Part shown: positions 51,301-63,056 of the stretch, piece by piece
Layout of the letters: each line of letters opens with the position of its first letter
Position numbering within the stretch: position 1 is the first letter of the stretch
NCBI RefSeq assembly: GCF_010111755.1
Contig: NC_088956.1
Coordinates: 806,001-870,000, forward strand
DNA: 64,000 bases
Source: Nakaseomyces glabratus
Taxonomy: Eukaryota > Ascomycota > Saccharomycetes > Saccharomycetales > Saccharomycetaceae
Direction: 5' to 3'
The notes under the pieces: generated by a model
What the model was told of the DNA's origin: nothing
Databases searched by the model: none
Seen by the model: the letters and a program-made list of their open reading frames with translations, nothing else
Made by a program: the position numbers and the translations under genes

Positions 51301-52807
51301 TTATTTTATATATGCGCTATTACACAGTAAGATAAAGATATTTCTTTTTTTGAGGTGCCGCATCTATTTTTCTGTTCTCAACTGTTTCTCCGCCCTGTTG
51401 AACCAACCACCACCGAATGACGCTCGGCTACATGTATTTTTTTTTTGACTGCTTCGCTAACCTATCCCACTCTATCAAGTACCCGCATAGCCGGTTTCCC
51501 TTATCCAACATCTTTTTTTTTCTATTTCTCTCTTGACATACTTTACTTTCTACACTTATGCTTCTGTGCGTTTCCTATTTTTCCCTCACTCCCGCTTCCA
51601 CTTCCAGTTCAGTGACAGTCATTCTTTTTTTTTTTTTTAATTTTTTCCTCTACACTAACTTAGCCGTTAGATTGTCAAAAAGTTAGTCAAAGTTCATAGC
51701 CTTTTTTTACATAATTTCTATATATTCCTACCATACCTATATTTTCTTGAAAAAAAAAAAAAGGTATAAATACCAATCGAATCTACCTATTATTTTCACC
51801 AAGATTTTTCTCTATCGATAACGCTTATTGCTATATTTTTATTTTCTTGGTTACAATATTATTTGGAAATACCTTTTCCCTCTTCTCTCTTCTTATCTGT
51901 CTTTTCGTTGGCTCTTTCTTGTTGCCCTTTTTTCCACCTTTTTGCCTCCAATTTTTCTTCCAGCTTTTGTCCTTATTTGTCCCTATTAAGACATTTACCT
52001 TTCGCCGTCGGCTTTATTATTTTTGTCCTTCTAGTTTCTCCCCTTGGAAGTTCACCTGTATATCTCTACACACGAGTACTCTCACAAGTAGCAGAAGAGC
52101 AAACGCATTAATTCTCAGTACAGATTTGCACCGGGAAAATAAACCAAACTAGATTCCTTTTTTTTAACGCTATTCGGTAATTTGTCGCTTTGATTTCAGG
52201 GACATATTTCCAGCACTACACTAAGACTTACAGAGAAGGGCCTAAACGCAGTCACTGCCTGTCTATTTTTGTCCAGACACATTAAATTCTGGACATTTTT
52301 ACATCTAACTCGCCTTTTGGTAAAAAGAGTTCGAATCACAATTCGAGCCGTCAAATTTGGTGAAAAAAATAGTCATTTGGCATTCAAAAAAAAAAAATCA
52401 AAATTCAAAATTCAAAAATTCAAAAATAATAAAATAAAATATTAATTTAATCATATTAATATTTGTTATATTTTGAATTTGAGTCTTTGATAAATCCAGG
52501 GTCGCTGCTAACAAAAGTCGTATATTAGAAAGACACCGCCCTCGGCACTTTCCAAGCCTTTTAAATCCTGATTCTTAATATTAGACAGGTTAAAATTTTG
52601 AATTATAAAAAAAAAATTATTCAAAAATAATAGAAACTCTATTACCGAGTTTTTTTTTCTGGAACAAATTGAAACATTGGTTGGATATACTGAATATTGC
52701 TCAGTAACCACAAACTAATAGCAACTTTTTTTTCTGGCTCGAGAAACCCTTTCAAAATTCAGTTTTCGAAAGCAGAGAACAATTTCACAATTTTTTTTTA
52801 ATTCACA

Positions 52808-54397
52808 ATGACATTAAGAATGAGAGGCCATGACAATATTGAGGAGGAGGTGAGTTCAGGCCATGACTTTGATGATGGCCGTAAAGTGGTTAAAGTCGAG
52901 TCCCCACTGAGAGAGACTGACGAGTCAGAATCAGATGAGAAGAAAGTCCTGGAGTCAGCCAACGAGAGAGAAGTGCTAGGCACCACCACAGATGATGATG
53001 GCTACATGCTACCTTCATTGGATCATCCCATGGAAAAGAAAATCCTAAAGAAGATGGATCTTTTCATCATCCCATTGTTGGGTCTGATGTACTTCTTGTC
53101 TAACTTGGATAAGTCAAATATTGGTAACGCCGAAGTGGCGGGCTTGTCCAAGTCCATTGGCTTGAAGGGTAAAGAATATAACATCGCAGTGACAGTGTTC
53201 TTCGGTACCTACATTGTTTTCGACCCAGTCGGAGCTAACCTACTGAAGATCATGGGCCCAAACAGGATGATGAGTTCATGTCTACTTTGTTTCGGTGCCA
53301 TCTCTCTTGCCACTGCTTTCATAAAAAACTACGGTCAATTGCTAGCTGTTCGTCTATTACTGGGTATGTTCGAAGGTATGATCTACCCTGCCATTAACAT
53401 GTACCTATCTGTGTGTTACAGAAGAGAACAATACGCTGTGAGATTTGCCTTTGTCTTCACTGCGGCTGCTTTGTCATCTGCGTTTGGTGGTTTGATCGCA
53501 TACGGCTGTTCGAAGATTCACGGTTCCTTAGAAGCATGGCAATACATCTACATTGTTGAAGGTGCAATCTCAATTGGATTTGTACCAGTATACATTTGGG
53601 GTTTAGGTAGAAAACTAGAAGACTCTTGGTTTTTCACTGAAGAAGAAAGAGAATATGTTATAGAAAGATACAACACCATGAACACCTTCAACCCGGATGA
53701 GAAATTTGAATGGTTCCAAGTTTGGCTAGCTGTTAAGGATATTAAGACCTGGGTAAGCGCAATTGCCTTGTTTGGTATTGATTTAACCACATTCGGGTTA
53801 ACAGTGTTTTTACCTATCATTGTTACAAGTTTAGGTTTCAGTCATGTTAGAGCACAATTAATGACAGTGCCAGTATACTTCCTAACAGCTGTTGTTTTCT
53901 TCGTCTGTGCCATTTGGTCTGACAAACTGAAATTAAGAAGTCCGTTTATTATCGGTGCATGTTTGACAACAAGTATTGGGCTGGCAATTGTTTTAGGTTC
54001 TACAGTGCATGGTGTGAGATACTTTGGTGTTTTCATTCTATGTATGGGTATTTATGTCAATGCTGCTTGTAACTGTTTATGGTTGAGTGGTAACAATGGT
54101 AACTACTTTAAGAGAGCTACAGCATTAGGTATAAATCTATTCATTGGTTCAGGCTCAGGTTTAGTATCAGGTCAAATCTTCTTGGCTAAAGATAAACCAA
54201 GATATATCATGGGTCTTTCATTGTGTCTTGGTTTCCAAGTCTTATCCATTGTTATGACAGCTCTTCAATTCTACTTGTACTATAGATCCAACCAGCAAAA
54301 ACAAAAGATCATCGATCATTGTCATGAAATTGGTGAACCAATTCCTTATGATGAAAGATTAAGTGATCTGAATCCTGAATTTAAATACATGTATTGA
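52808..54397 (+). CDS. TNA1: High-affinity nicotinic acid permease Tna1
   Basis: The 529-residue plasma-membrane protein belongs to the allantoate (Dal5) group of the major facilitator superfamily and takes up nicotinic acid for NAD+ synthesis. A charged cytoplasmic N-terminus of about 75 residues precedes twelve predicted membrane segments. The first carries the family motif PLLGLMYFLSNLDKSNIGNA. Further segments include LLAVRLLLGMFEGMIYPAIN with the conserved RxLLGxxEG, and the C-terminal half contains WLSGNNGNYFKRATALGIN. The C-terminus is cytoplasmic and charged. Length matches S. cerevisiae Tna1 (534). The place between RAD2 and APL6 equals YGR260W. The Dal5 family has several related carriers, so synteny contributes to the name. 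The upstream strand is T-rich for about 1.4 kb. Confidence 0.93.
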   Translation: MTLRMRGHDNIEEEVSSGHDFDDGRKVVKVESPLRETDESESDEKKVLESANEREVLGTTTDDDGYMLPSLDHPMEKKILKKMDLFIIPLLGLMYFLSNLDKSNIGNAEVAGLSKSIGLKGKEYNIAVTVFFGTYIVFDPVGANLLKIMGPNRMMSSCLLCFGAISLATAFIKNYGQLLAVRLLLGMFEGMIYPAINMYLSVCYRREQYAVRFAFVFTAAALSSAFGGLIAYGCSKIHGSLEAWQYIYIVEGAISIGFVPVYIWGLGRKLEDSWFFTEEEREYVIERYNTMNTFNPDEKFEWFQVWLAVKDIKTWVSAIALFGIDLTTFGLTVFLPIIVTSLGFSHVRAQLMTVPVYFLTAVVFFVCAIWSDKLKLRSPFIIGACLTTSIGLAIVLGSTVHGVRYFGVFILCMGIYVNAACNCLWLSGNNGNYFKRATALGINLFIGSGSGLVSGQIFLAKDKPRYIMGLSLCLGFQVLSIVMTALQFYLYYRSNQQKQKIIDHCHEIGEPIPYDERLSDLNPEFKYMY

Positions 54398-54670
54398 ATT
54401 CCTCAATCACAAAAAATCTTAACAGTGTACCAATATTAAAATACAATATAAGAGACTATTCTCATATGATAGAATCAATGTAATGCGTCATGATACGTAT
54501 ACTTATGCCTAAAAAAACAAAAGAAATTCCATGCTAATGCTATTGTAAAACTGTCTAATGGAATTTACTAATTTGCTAACATTTTTATAATTATATATTT
54601 ACCTCTAATTATTCGAATTTAATCTGGTTTTTTCGTGTATGCCATGCCATATTCCATATTTATCTAGTTT

Positions 54671-57091
54671 TCAATCTGAAGAGTCATCTGTGTACTCCTC
54701 TGAACTGTCTAAGTCATCTTCTCCAGTCTCTGATTCTGAATTACTACCTTCATCACTTTCTTCTTCAGTATCCTCTTCTTCAGATGAAATATGAGGCTTC
54801 TTGTCCCCCGTGGAATTATCAATACTTTGGTTGAGAGACTTCTTGTTCGGCTGCTCAGGTATATCTGAGAAAAATTCCTCTAAACTTTGTAGCTTATATT
54901 TTTGTCCCCTTTTCGAAACATAAGTTGAATCTTTGGAAGGTTTTGCCTCAAAGTCTTTATTCCTATCAATAGATGATGAGAATGCATTATTAGAAATTGT
55001 ATCTCTTCCTTTAAAACTGTCTGAGGATATGCTTGTATAATATTTACGGTAGTCTTTAGTAGGTGTGGGCTCTCTGATATCTTGATTTTCTGATACAGGG
55101 TCAGGTGAGTATTCCCACTTTCTAAAGAGGTAGGCATTTATTAGCGATGATGAAACCCCATAGGAAATGAGGCTCTTCACATTCTGATCTTCACTTCCAT
55201 CTCTATTTCTATAATTTGATGGGAAAAGCTGCGGTTCCGGCTTTGTGCCTTGAAGAAGTAGAGTACCTATTTGTAGCTTATCTTCATGAAAAAGTGAACC
55301 AAGCATACGCGCTCTATCCCTTATATCAAAATCGTCATCATATTTGGCAAGGTAAATAAGTGTATTGAATATCTGATACAATCTTGATTTTGAATAGTCA
55401 TATGCCCCATCTCCAGTGGTGTTCGCGCTTATATCATAAGAAAGTAATTTTGCTGCCAATAGTAAAATTTGATGCCTTGAATATCTCCCTTCTTGAGCAA
55501 AGTTTAATGTCAACTTCCGTAGTACATCTGGGCATACTGAAAATTCAACCCTAGCAATTTCTCCAAAAAGCCATATTATTCCAGATCTAGCTTTATCATG
55601 TAGGGTATCCTGTGACTCTAATAATGTACTTAGTTCCAATACTGTTTTGATATGAGACCTTGGATTAGAATGAAGAAGTACTCTAATCACATCAACGGCT
55701 GTATCCATTAAATTTTTATCTAATTTTTGATATGTTAAGAATCTCAGAAGCCACTTTAGTATTTTTGATTCCCAAAGTTCTGAGAGTTGACCACATATCC
55801 CAAGAGCAATCATAGCTTCCTTTTTTATATTCTGTGCTAAGTCGTCGTAAACGTAGCGCCTAATCTCTGTTGCAACGCTATCAATCGTTTCCTCCGTTAC
55901 CAAAGATGATAAGACCTTAAGTTTGAACTCTGCTGTAACAATGTTATCAGTTGGATAAAGAAAAAACTGCCTAAAGTATGGTGTAAATATTTGCGGATCC
56001 ACAGTTGACATCAATAATATATTCTGCAATATTAAACTTTTGATACTGCCATTAGTTCTCGAGTTATTAATCAGATTGGCAATAACTTCTGGGAATTTGG
56101 TCCTTCTCAAGGAGCCTGGTGTCGAAAGTTGTAAAATAGCCTGACAGCATGTAAGCAAAACAGCAAAATTATCAGAATATATCAGCTTTCTTATTCCAGA
56201 TAGAAGTAGATCAAGGTCAGGATCATTTTCAATCGTAAATGCCGTATATATAATTTCTTGGATGTCATCTGGTAATGGCATGCTCTCCTTTTCATTTTCA
56301 GAGTTTCTTAATAGTGGCTTTGGAATATACCTCTTGGAATACAGCGTCAATGAAGTTATCATATATATCTGAGCGTTCGAGTCCAGTTCATGAAGTATAT
56401 TACAATACCTTCTGAAATGACCATGGAGCCAGTCTAAATGATCCAAGAAGTGTCGATAAAAAACAACTATCACGGAAGAAATTACTGTGGGATCGCTATC
56501 AGCCAGTAATTCCTTCAATGTGATTTCAAGTTCATCTTGAAAATCCTCATAGGCAGATGTGTAGATCTTAGCGATTGTATATGCAACTTCAGATCGCACA
56601 ATTGCTGATGGATCAGAAACACTTTTGCGCATACCATGAATTATTATAGGTTCGAGGGACTTTAGTCTCATATCAACGAGAGACTTTATTGAAAAGGCCC
56701 TTGTTTCACTTAAGGTGTCATTAACTAATTTCTGAAGTGAATTTACTACTAGTAATGCAACATCTTGATCAATCTCCGCATATCGTACTAGATACAAGGC
56801 CACAAGCCTTCTTATACGCATATCATCGGTATGAACAGTTTTTACTACATCAGGCAAATAGGATTTAGCATCAATTGTGTTGTCGCCTAGGGCCATCGCA
56901 CTAATTAAACATTTCAAACCATCCTTTACCTCTCTTGTATTTCTCGAGTTCAACAAGGTCTTCAATTGCCTCGGCGAGATTGTTTTTGAATATTGCTTAT
57001 ATGAGGATTCACCCAATTTGGAGGACGCAACGGCTGCAGCCTCCAATGTCAGTGTGCGGGCTGACTCTAACGCAGAAGCAAACTGGCTCAT
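54671..57091 (-). CDS. APL6: AP-3 complex beta subunit
   Basis: The 806-residue protein is the beta3-adaptin of AP-3, which sorts cargo such as alkaline phosphatase from the Golgi directly to the vacuole. The N-terminal ~600 residues are an alpha-solenoid adaptin trunk, with ASSKLGESSYKQYSKTISPRQLKTLLNSRNTREVKDGLK near the start, and the ARMLGSLFHED block marking its end. The remainder is a hinge that ends in a stretch of Ser, Glu and Asp (SEEEDTEEESDEGSNSES), a usual phosphorylated hinge feature. I start at the ATG at 57091 because MSQFASALESARTLTLEAA aligns with the family start. The frame extends 24 codons further upstream but begins with GTG. Length matches S. cerevisiae Apl6 (809), and position equals YGR261C. 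Confidence 0.95.
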   Translation of the reverse strand: MSQFASALESARTLTLEAAAVASSKLGESSYKQYSKTISPRQLKTLLNSRNTREVKDGLKCLISAMALGDNTIDAKSYLPDVVKTVHTDDMRIRRLVALYLVRYAEIDQDVALLVVNSLQKLVNDTLSETRAFSIKSLVDMRLKSLEPIIIHGMRKSVSDPSAIVRSEVAYTIAKIYTSAYEDFQDELEITLKELLADSDPTVISSVIVVFYRHFLDHLDWLHGHFRRYCNILHELDSNAQIYMITSLTLYSKRYIPKPLLRNSENEKESMPLPDDIQEIIYTAFTIENDPDLDLLLSGIRKLIYSDNFAVLLTCCQAILQLSTPGSLRRTKFPEVIANLINNSRTNGSIKSLILQNILLMSTVDPQIFTPYFRQFFLYPTDNIVTAEFKLKVLSSLVTEETIDSVATEIRRYVYDDLAQNIKKEAMIALGICGQLSELWESKILKWLLRFLTYQKLDKNLMDTAVDVIRVLLHSNPRSHIKTVLELSTLLESQDTLHDKARSGIIWLFGEIARVEFSVCPDVLRKLTLNFAQEGRYSRHQILLLAAKLLSYDISANTTGDGAYDYSKSRLYQIFNTLIYLAKYDDDFDIRDRARMLGSLFHEDKLQIGTLLLQGTKPEPQLFPSNYRNRDGSEDQNVKSLISYGVSSSLINAYLFRKWEYSPDPVSENQDIREPTPTKDYRKYYTSISSDSFKGRDTISNNAFSSSIDRNKDFEAKPSKDSTYVSKRGQKYKLQSLEEFFSDIPEQPNKKSLNQSIDNSTGDKKPHISSEEEDTEEESDEGSNSESETGEDDLDSSEEYTDDSSD

Positions 57092-57408
57092 ATAAACAGA
57101 CCTCTTATTCCGAATTGATATCTTTCTCTGATCTAAGCTGATGCGTCCTAAATAAGTAAGCACATATTACACAACCACCTTGTTTTCACTATCAAATCTG
57201 ATATTACTATTGAGATCTTTGGATTAGGTAGGGGAACGTAAATTATACTTAATGACGAACTATCAAATGCTGTGAATTCTATAGCTTTCTGGACTAATAT
57301 ATATAGTTAGTTAATTAATTCAGTTAAACTGATGCCAGACAACTACAATCATTATATATTTTACCTGATTGCAATGTATTCTTATTTATAATTTTTACTC
57401 TATTTTTT
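57092..57408. other. APL6 promoter / BUD32 3' flank
   Basis: A 317-bp AT-rich spacer with TATATATAG near 57298. No further feature. Confidence 0.55.
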
Positions 57409-58530
<1,122 letters not shown>

Positions 58531-59793
58531 CTATGCCTTATCAATGAAATCTAAAATAGGTTTAATCATGGTTTGCTTTGACCATGATTCAACATTACCA
58601 TCCCAGGCTAGGATTGGGCCAGTGTGACAGCCCTGGAAATGTGCAAGTACATTTTCGACATTATTATATCTCTTGGGATTACATTCAATTAATTTATCGA
58701 CAAATAGTTTGATTTGATAGCTTAGAATTTCGTCGTCACCGTATGTCACCAACAAGTCACACTTTTCAGTTATTAAGTTCCAAGTCTCAGCATCGAAATT
58801 ATGCTCTATATTAATATATTCATCATTGTCAGGATTGTACCCACTTTCTCTAAGTATTTTTGGAATATATAGATCTCCAAACATTTCAGATCCTTTTGTA
58901 CAGATCCCATCCCATTTTTCGCTCTGCTTCATATATGTTCTTTCTTGCTCGCCGATATAAGTTGTATTTAGCCAAGGACTAATTGGTATTGCCTTTCTAG
59001 GTAAAAGTGGCCTATTGTGCTTGTGTAAGTATAATAACAGTACCAGCACGGCGTTTCCACCAGCTGAATCGCCCATTACAATGACATTTTTGCAGCCTAA
59101 TGATTGAGTAACGTAGTCGTAAACAGCCAAAATATCCAAGAGTTGTCTAGGATACTTGTTACTATCTAGTTTTGATGCTGTGGTAGCATAATCAGAAATA
59201 AGTATTGGCATGTCAGGGAAATACTTACCTGTGTTTGTTAAAAAACTTAGAGTGGTTGGTGTCAACTGCAAAGCATAGCCACCACCATGGTAGTATATCA
59301 AAATTGGGTCGATCTCTGGGTTAAAAGTGTGAGGATTAATTTGACGTTTCCAAAAGAATTTGCTTTGGGTTCGTGTGCTCTTCACAAATGGCTTATCAAA
59401 TATACCTCCAGATATCTGCTCAAGGTCATCATTAGGTACTGAGTAATTTATCAGACTTATCCCATTACCTTCAAATTTGTATATAAACTCAAAAATCGGA
59501 TTGAGAACATATTGGCATATATTCTCGTCGATCAGCTTCGTACTTTCTCTCATGAATATTCTCGATACTATGTCAATATTTACTCCTCTTTCAGACTCCA
59601 TTACAACTTTTATAAGGTAATAGGTCATTTTGAATGGTAGAATTCCGATAAACTTTGACAGAAACCGCAATGTGTGCCAAATTGACATCGTAATTGAATC
59701 TTCCTCATTTCTCAATGTAGATAAGTCGGTTGTTACTGTTATATTGGTCGGGATTTCTGTAGTATTAACACTGACATTGCTTTTGGTGTCCAT
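58531..59793 (-). CDS. SAY1: Sterol deacetylase Say1
   Basis: The 420-residue protein is an ER-membrane alpha/beta hydrolase of the hormone-sensitive-lipase-like family. In S. cerevisiae Say1 removes acetyl groups added by Atf2 to sterols, balancing sterol export and detoxification. The oxyanion-hole motif His169-Gly-Gly-Gly lies in ILIYYHGGGYALQL, and the nucleophile is Ser243 in VMGDSAGGNAVLVL. Downstream candidates for the acid and base of the triad are Asp in TYGDDEILSYQ and His in HFQGCHTGPIL. A hydrophobic segment around SIWHTLRFLSKFIGILPFKMTYYLI near residues 38-62 is a likely membrane anchor. Length equals S. cerevisiae Say1 (424), and it lies between BUD32 and MES1 as in YGR263C. Confidence 0.93.
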   Translation of the reverse strand: MDTKSNVSVNTTEIPTNITVTTDLSTLRNEEDSITMSIWHTLRFLSKFIGILPFKMTYYLIKVVMESERGVNIDIVSRIFMRESTKLIDENICQYVLNPIFEFIYKFEGNGISLINYSVPNDDLEQISGGIFDKPFVKSTRTQSKFFWKRQINPHTFNPEIDPILIYYHGGGYALQLTPTTLSFLTNTGKYFPDMPILISDYATTASKLDSNKYPRQLLDILAVYDYVTQSLGCKNVIVMGDSAGGNAVLVLLLYLHKHNRPLLPRKAIPISPWLNTTYIGEQERTYMKQSEKWDGICTKGSEMFGDLYIPKILRESGYNPDNDEYINIEHNFDAETWNLITEKCDLLVTYGDDEILSYQIKLFVDKLIECNPKRYNNVENVLAHFQGCHTGPILAWDGNVESWSKQTMIKPILDFIDKA

Positions 59794-60202
59794 ATTGTGT
59801 TTTGAAGTAGGTCAGTGTTGTCAACTCAGTGGATGGTCATTAATGGTATACAAAGCCTTTAAGTTATTTAAAGCATGTTATATTGGTTCAGTATTAGCTT
59901 ATAAAAAAAATCATCATGTGACTCGCGTTTCTTCATTTACATAAAATCGATTTTTGTGATACGGTGAATATTTTTAATAAATAGCATAACAGACCTCTCT
60001 GAGGCATATAATCTTAATAAATGCTTAGAATGTACACATTATATTGCTATTAATAAATTATTATAACATTCTTAGGGAATAAGGGTTAACAAGTGCAAGT
60101 CCTTTGCGTATTTGCGATCATTATGCTAAGATGAGGATTTTATGTAGTAAAGTTCATTAATTAATATGTATATACTGGAGATCGTACCGGAAGTCATGTA
60201 AC
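59794..60202. other. SAY1 promoter / MES1 3' flank
   Basis: A 409-bp AT-rich spacer with the element TGTGACTCGCG near 59918. I see no gene. Confidence 0.55.
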
Positions 60203-62455
60203 CTATTTATCTTGGCCACCATACTTAGCTCTCCATTCGTCAATCTTCTTCTCATCGATTCTTTGGAATAGATATTCGGCCTTGTTGATGTTATGGCCGC
60301 CTAGAAGAGCGATGTGGAATTCTTCATCAATTTTCAAAGCAGGAGCATTTAGCATTCTGTTGATAGTTTCAGCTGTTTCTGGCATAAATGGATAAATTAG
60401 AGAGGCAACTGCGTATACGATGTTCAATCCGACGCCAACAACAGCATCAGATTTTTCTGGGTGTTGAGAGAACAGACTGTTATCTAACTTATTTTCTTGT
60501 AAGAATTGGTTACCACGAGCACTTAGAGACATAGCAATCTCTAGACCACGTCTTTCGTGGGCAGTTTCCATTTCCTTTACGTAATTTCTCAAAATTTCAT
60601 TAATGTCAGAGACTAGAGAATCGTAGTTTGGTAAGTTTTTAGTATCAAACTTTGGAATCACACCGTTATACTTGGCATTAACAAACTTTATGATACGGTT
60701 CACAAAGTTACCTAAGTTAGCAAGCAGTTCACTGTTGTTTCTAGCAACAAAGTCATCCCAGGAGAAATGGGAGTCACTCGATTCTGGTCTAACAGATGCC
60801 AGATAGTATCTCCAAACACTTGGGGAAATACCAGAATCTTGAGCATTGTTACCGAAAACACCGACACCTCTACTCTTAGAGAACTTACCGCCCTCGTACT
60901 GTAGGTATTCAGTGGTGTTCAAGTGATGCAACATAGTCCATTCATCGTTGGTACCAAGTTGAGAACCTGGGAAAACAACAGTATGGAAAGGAACATTATC
61001 TTTACCCATAAATTGGTAAAGTTTAACATCTTCAGGCTTCTTCCACCATTGTTCCCAGTTCTTTGTGTAATTAGCTGTAATGGAAACGTAACCAATAGTG
61101 GCATCAAACCAAACATACAACACTTTATCCTTGTACTTTTCTAATGGGACTGGAGTACCCCAGACTAAATCTCTTGTGATACAACGTGGTTTCAAACCAT
61201 CCTTTAACCAAGAATTTGTAATAGTCTTCGAGTTCTTTGACCACTCTCCTTCAGTAGATGCTTTTTCAACCCATTTCTTGATCTCTGGTTCTAGCTTGTC
61301 CAAAGCCAAGAAAATGTGATCAGAAGTCTTTGGTTCTGGAATTGCATTATCCAATTTACAACGTGGGTTGATCAATTCAAATGGATCAAGCAAACCACCA
61401 CACTTATCACATTGATCACCTCTGGCATCTTCGTAGTGACACTTTGGACATTCACCTTCAACGTATCTATCAGCCAAGAAAGAATTGTGTACTGGACAGT
61501 ATAGTTGTTTCATAGATTCTTCACCTAAGTAACCATTTTTATCTAGCTTCAAGAAGATATCTTGAGCAATTTCGGTCTGCTGTTCAGTTGTAGTTCTACC
61601 GAAGTAGTCGAATCCAATTTGGAACCATTTGTAAACGTCGCTGTGGATCTTGTGATATTTGTCACAAAGTTCACGTGGAGAAACACCTTCTTCGATGGCT
61701 TTAGTCTCGGTAGCGGTACCGTATTCGTCGGTACCACAGATGAAAAGGGTGTTGTAGTTTCTAGATTTACAGTAACGGGCAAAGATATCTGCAGACAACA
61801 CACTCCCAACAATGTTACCCAAGTGAGGAACGTTGTTAACATAAGGAAGAGCTGAGGTGATAAGAATGTTTCTTTCACCTTCTTTTGGCAAAATCTCAGA
61901 GCCTTGCTTACTAACTAAGTAGCCTTCTGCAATGTGCTTTTCACCAGTGTTCTTGAACTCGGAAGAAGAACGTGGAGTGTACTTTGTGGCGGTTTGAATA
62001 GCCTTCTTTAGTGCCTCTGGTAGATCATCCTTGAAAGCGTCATTAATCTGAGTTGGTCTCAGAGCATAAGCGTTCGCAAAGGAGATCAAGGTAACCGCGT
62101 CCAGCTTGGAGTCCTTGTCCAGCTTCAAATAGTTGTCGATCATCTTGTTCACCAACTCGGTGGCGTGCTCCTCACTGCTTTGTTGGTGGTAAAGGTAAGC
62201 CTCCACAGAGGACAATGCATAGTGGTATTGTTCAGAGTGGATGCCTTCAAAGTCATCAAGCGCGTATCTTAGTATAGCATTGGCATCACGCAAAACCAAC
62301 TCGCCAGCCGTCAGCAAGGGTTCGCTTCTGTCCTCATTGATGCTCAGCTTCAAGCCCTTGGCTAGCTCAATAGCCAGCGCAATCTTCAAGTTGTTGGCCA
62401 ACACAACTTTGGCATCACGGCCCTTCACTTTATCAAACGATACCTGGGAAGCCAT
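60203..62455 (-). CDS. MES1: Cytosolic methionyl-tRNA synthetase
   Basis: The 750-residue class I aminoacyl-tRNA synthetase charges tRNA-Met. The N-terminal ~190 residues form the GST-like domain through which the yeast enzyme binds Arc1 together with GluRS. The catalytic domain begins at ILITSALPYVNNVPHLGNIVG, whose PHLG (His211) is the HIGH equivalent. The connective zinc-binding region has Cys-rich knuckles, CPVHNSF, CPKCHYED and CDKCGG. The second signature KFSKS is at residues 524-528. The anticodon-binding helical bundle follows (NFVNRIIKFVNAKYNG), and the C-terminus closes with a conserved block near FHIALLGGHNINKAE. Length equals S. cerevisiae Mes1 (751), and position equals YGR264C. 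Codon choice is moderately biased, fitting strong expression. Confidence 0.98.
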   Translation of the reverse strand: MASQVSFDKVKGRDAKVVLANNLKIALAIELAKGLKLSINEDRSEPLLTAGELVLRDANAILRYALDDFEGIHSEQYHYALSSVEAYLYHQQSSEEHATELVNKMIDNYLKLDKDSKLDAVTLISFANAYALRPTQINDAFKDDLPEALKKAIQTATKYTPRSSSEFKNTGEKHIAEGYLVSKQGSEILPKEGERNILITSALPYVNNVPHLGNIVGSVLSADIFARYCKSRNYNTLFICGTDEYGTATETKAIEEGVSPRELCDKYHKIHSDVYKWFQIGFDYFGRTTTEQQTEIAQDIFLKLDKNGYLGEESMKQLYCPVHNSFLADRYVEGECPKCHYEDARGDQCDKCGGLLDPFELINPRCKLDNAIPEPKTSDHIFLALDKLEPEIKKWVEKASTEGEWSKNSKTITNSWLKDGLKPRCITRDLVWGTPVPLEKYKDKVLYVWFDATIGYVSITANYTKNWEQWWKKPEDVKLYQFMGKDNVPFHTVVFPGSQLGTNDEWTMLHHLNTTEYLQYEGGKFSKSRGVGVFGNNAQDSGISPSVWRYYLASVRPESSDSHFSWDDFVARNNSELLANLGNFVNRIIKFVNAKYNGVIPKFDTKNLPNYDSLVSDINEILRNYVKEMETAHERRGLEIAMSLSARGNQFLQENKLDNSLFSQHPEKSDAVVGVGLNIVYAVASLIYPFMPETAETINRMLNAPALKIDEEFHIALLGGHNINKAEYLFQRIDEKKIDEWRAKYGGQDK

Positions 62456-62715
62456 ATTCTTGTCACTCGTTAGATGCTCCTAAATAACAAGTACTATTTG
62501 TGTATATATATTTGTATTATTTTACTAAAAAGCTGATCTTGAAGTAGACGTCCGAACTACCCTGTCCCTACATCCTTACCAAACCCCCACCCAGGTCCGC
62601 TTAGTCAATTTGCAATCAGTCATCGAGCTAAAGCCCATCGCCACTATTGCGATCATTCAAACACCAAAGTCAAATTGTGAATTTTGTTTTTTTTTCAAAT
62701 TTTTTTTTCACTGGA

Positions 62716-62739
62716 AACAATTTCACTAACAATTTCACT
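62716..62739. repeat. 12-bp direct duplication AACAATTTCACT
   Basis: Two exact head-to-tail copies, 260 bp upstream of MES1, followed by a partial AACAAAC. Confidence 0.85.
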
Positions 62740-62999
62740 AACAAACACCCGCACAAAATCTAAGCTTTTTGTCAAATCCTGATGGAAGGGTTGCCAATTT
62801 TCTTGAATTTTTTCATTTTTTTTCACTTTTTTTTCAGAAAAAAATTTTCTGATTTTTTTCACTTTCAATGCAAGCAGAGAAGCGATGAAGGAACGGGGGC
62901 AGCTAAGGCCGCCCTTCAGTTGAACACGCTCGTCAGAGGGCACTTATCTTGGCACGTCCACGTCCACGTCGATCGAGGAATTGGGCTCTGGCTTAAATG

Positions 63000-63056
63000 T
63001 TACCCGGATCGTTCATTCTCTTGGGTGTTTCAGATTTTTCACTTTCTTGCGGGTAA
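63000..63056. promoter_or_regulatory. Pair of opposed Reb1-type sites
   Basis: TTACCCGG at 63000-63007 (exact consensus) and CGGGTAA at 63050-63056 in the opposite orientation, 43 bp apart, about 310-360 bp upstream of the YGR266W-like gene. They probably define a nucleosome-free boundary in the divergent promoter. Confidence 0.5.

Larger units (their letters stand above)
49480..52807. other. 3.3-kb intergenic region between RAD2 and TNA1
   Basis: Contains an exact PAC box (49582-49591), a tRNA-Val(CAC) gene, a possible coding relic (51065-51300) and, from about 51330 to the TNA1 start, a strongly T-rich strand with long T runs followed by TTCAAAA-rich DNA. No LTR could be recognised beside the tRNA. 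Other frames, such as the minus-strand 86-codon one at 50581-50841, are AT-driven. Confidence 0.6.

Noticed and set aside
57092..57163. N-terminal extension of APL6 by 24 residues
   Set aside because: The frame begins at GTG and the family start aligns with the ATG at 57091.
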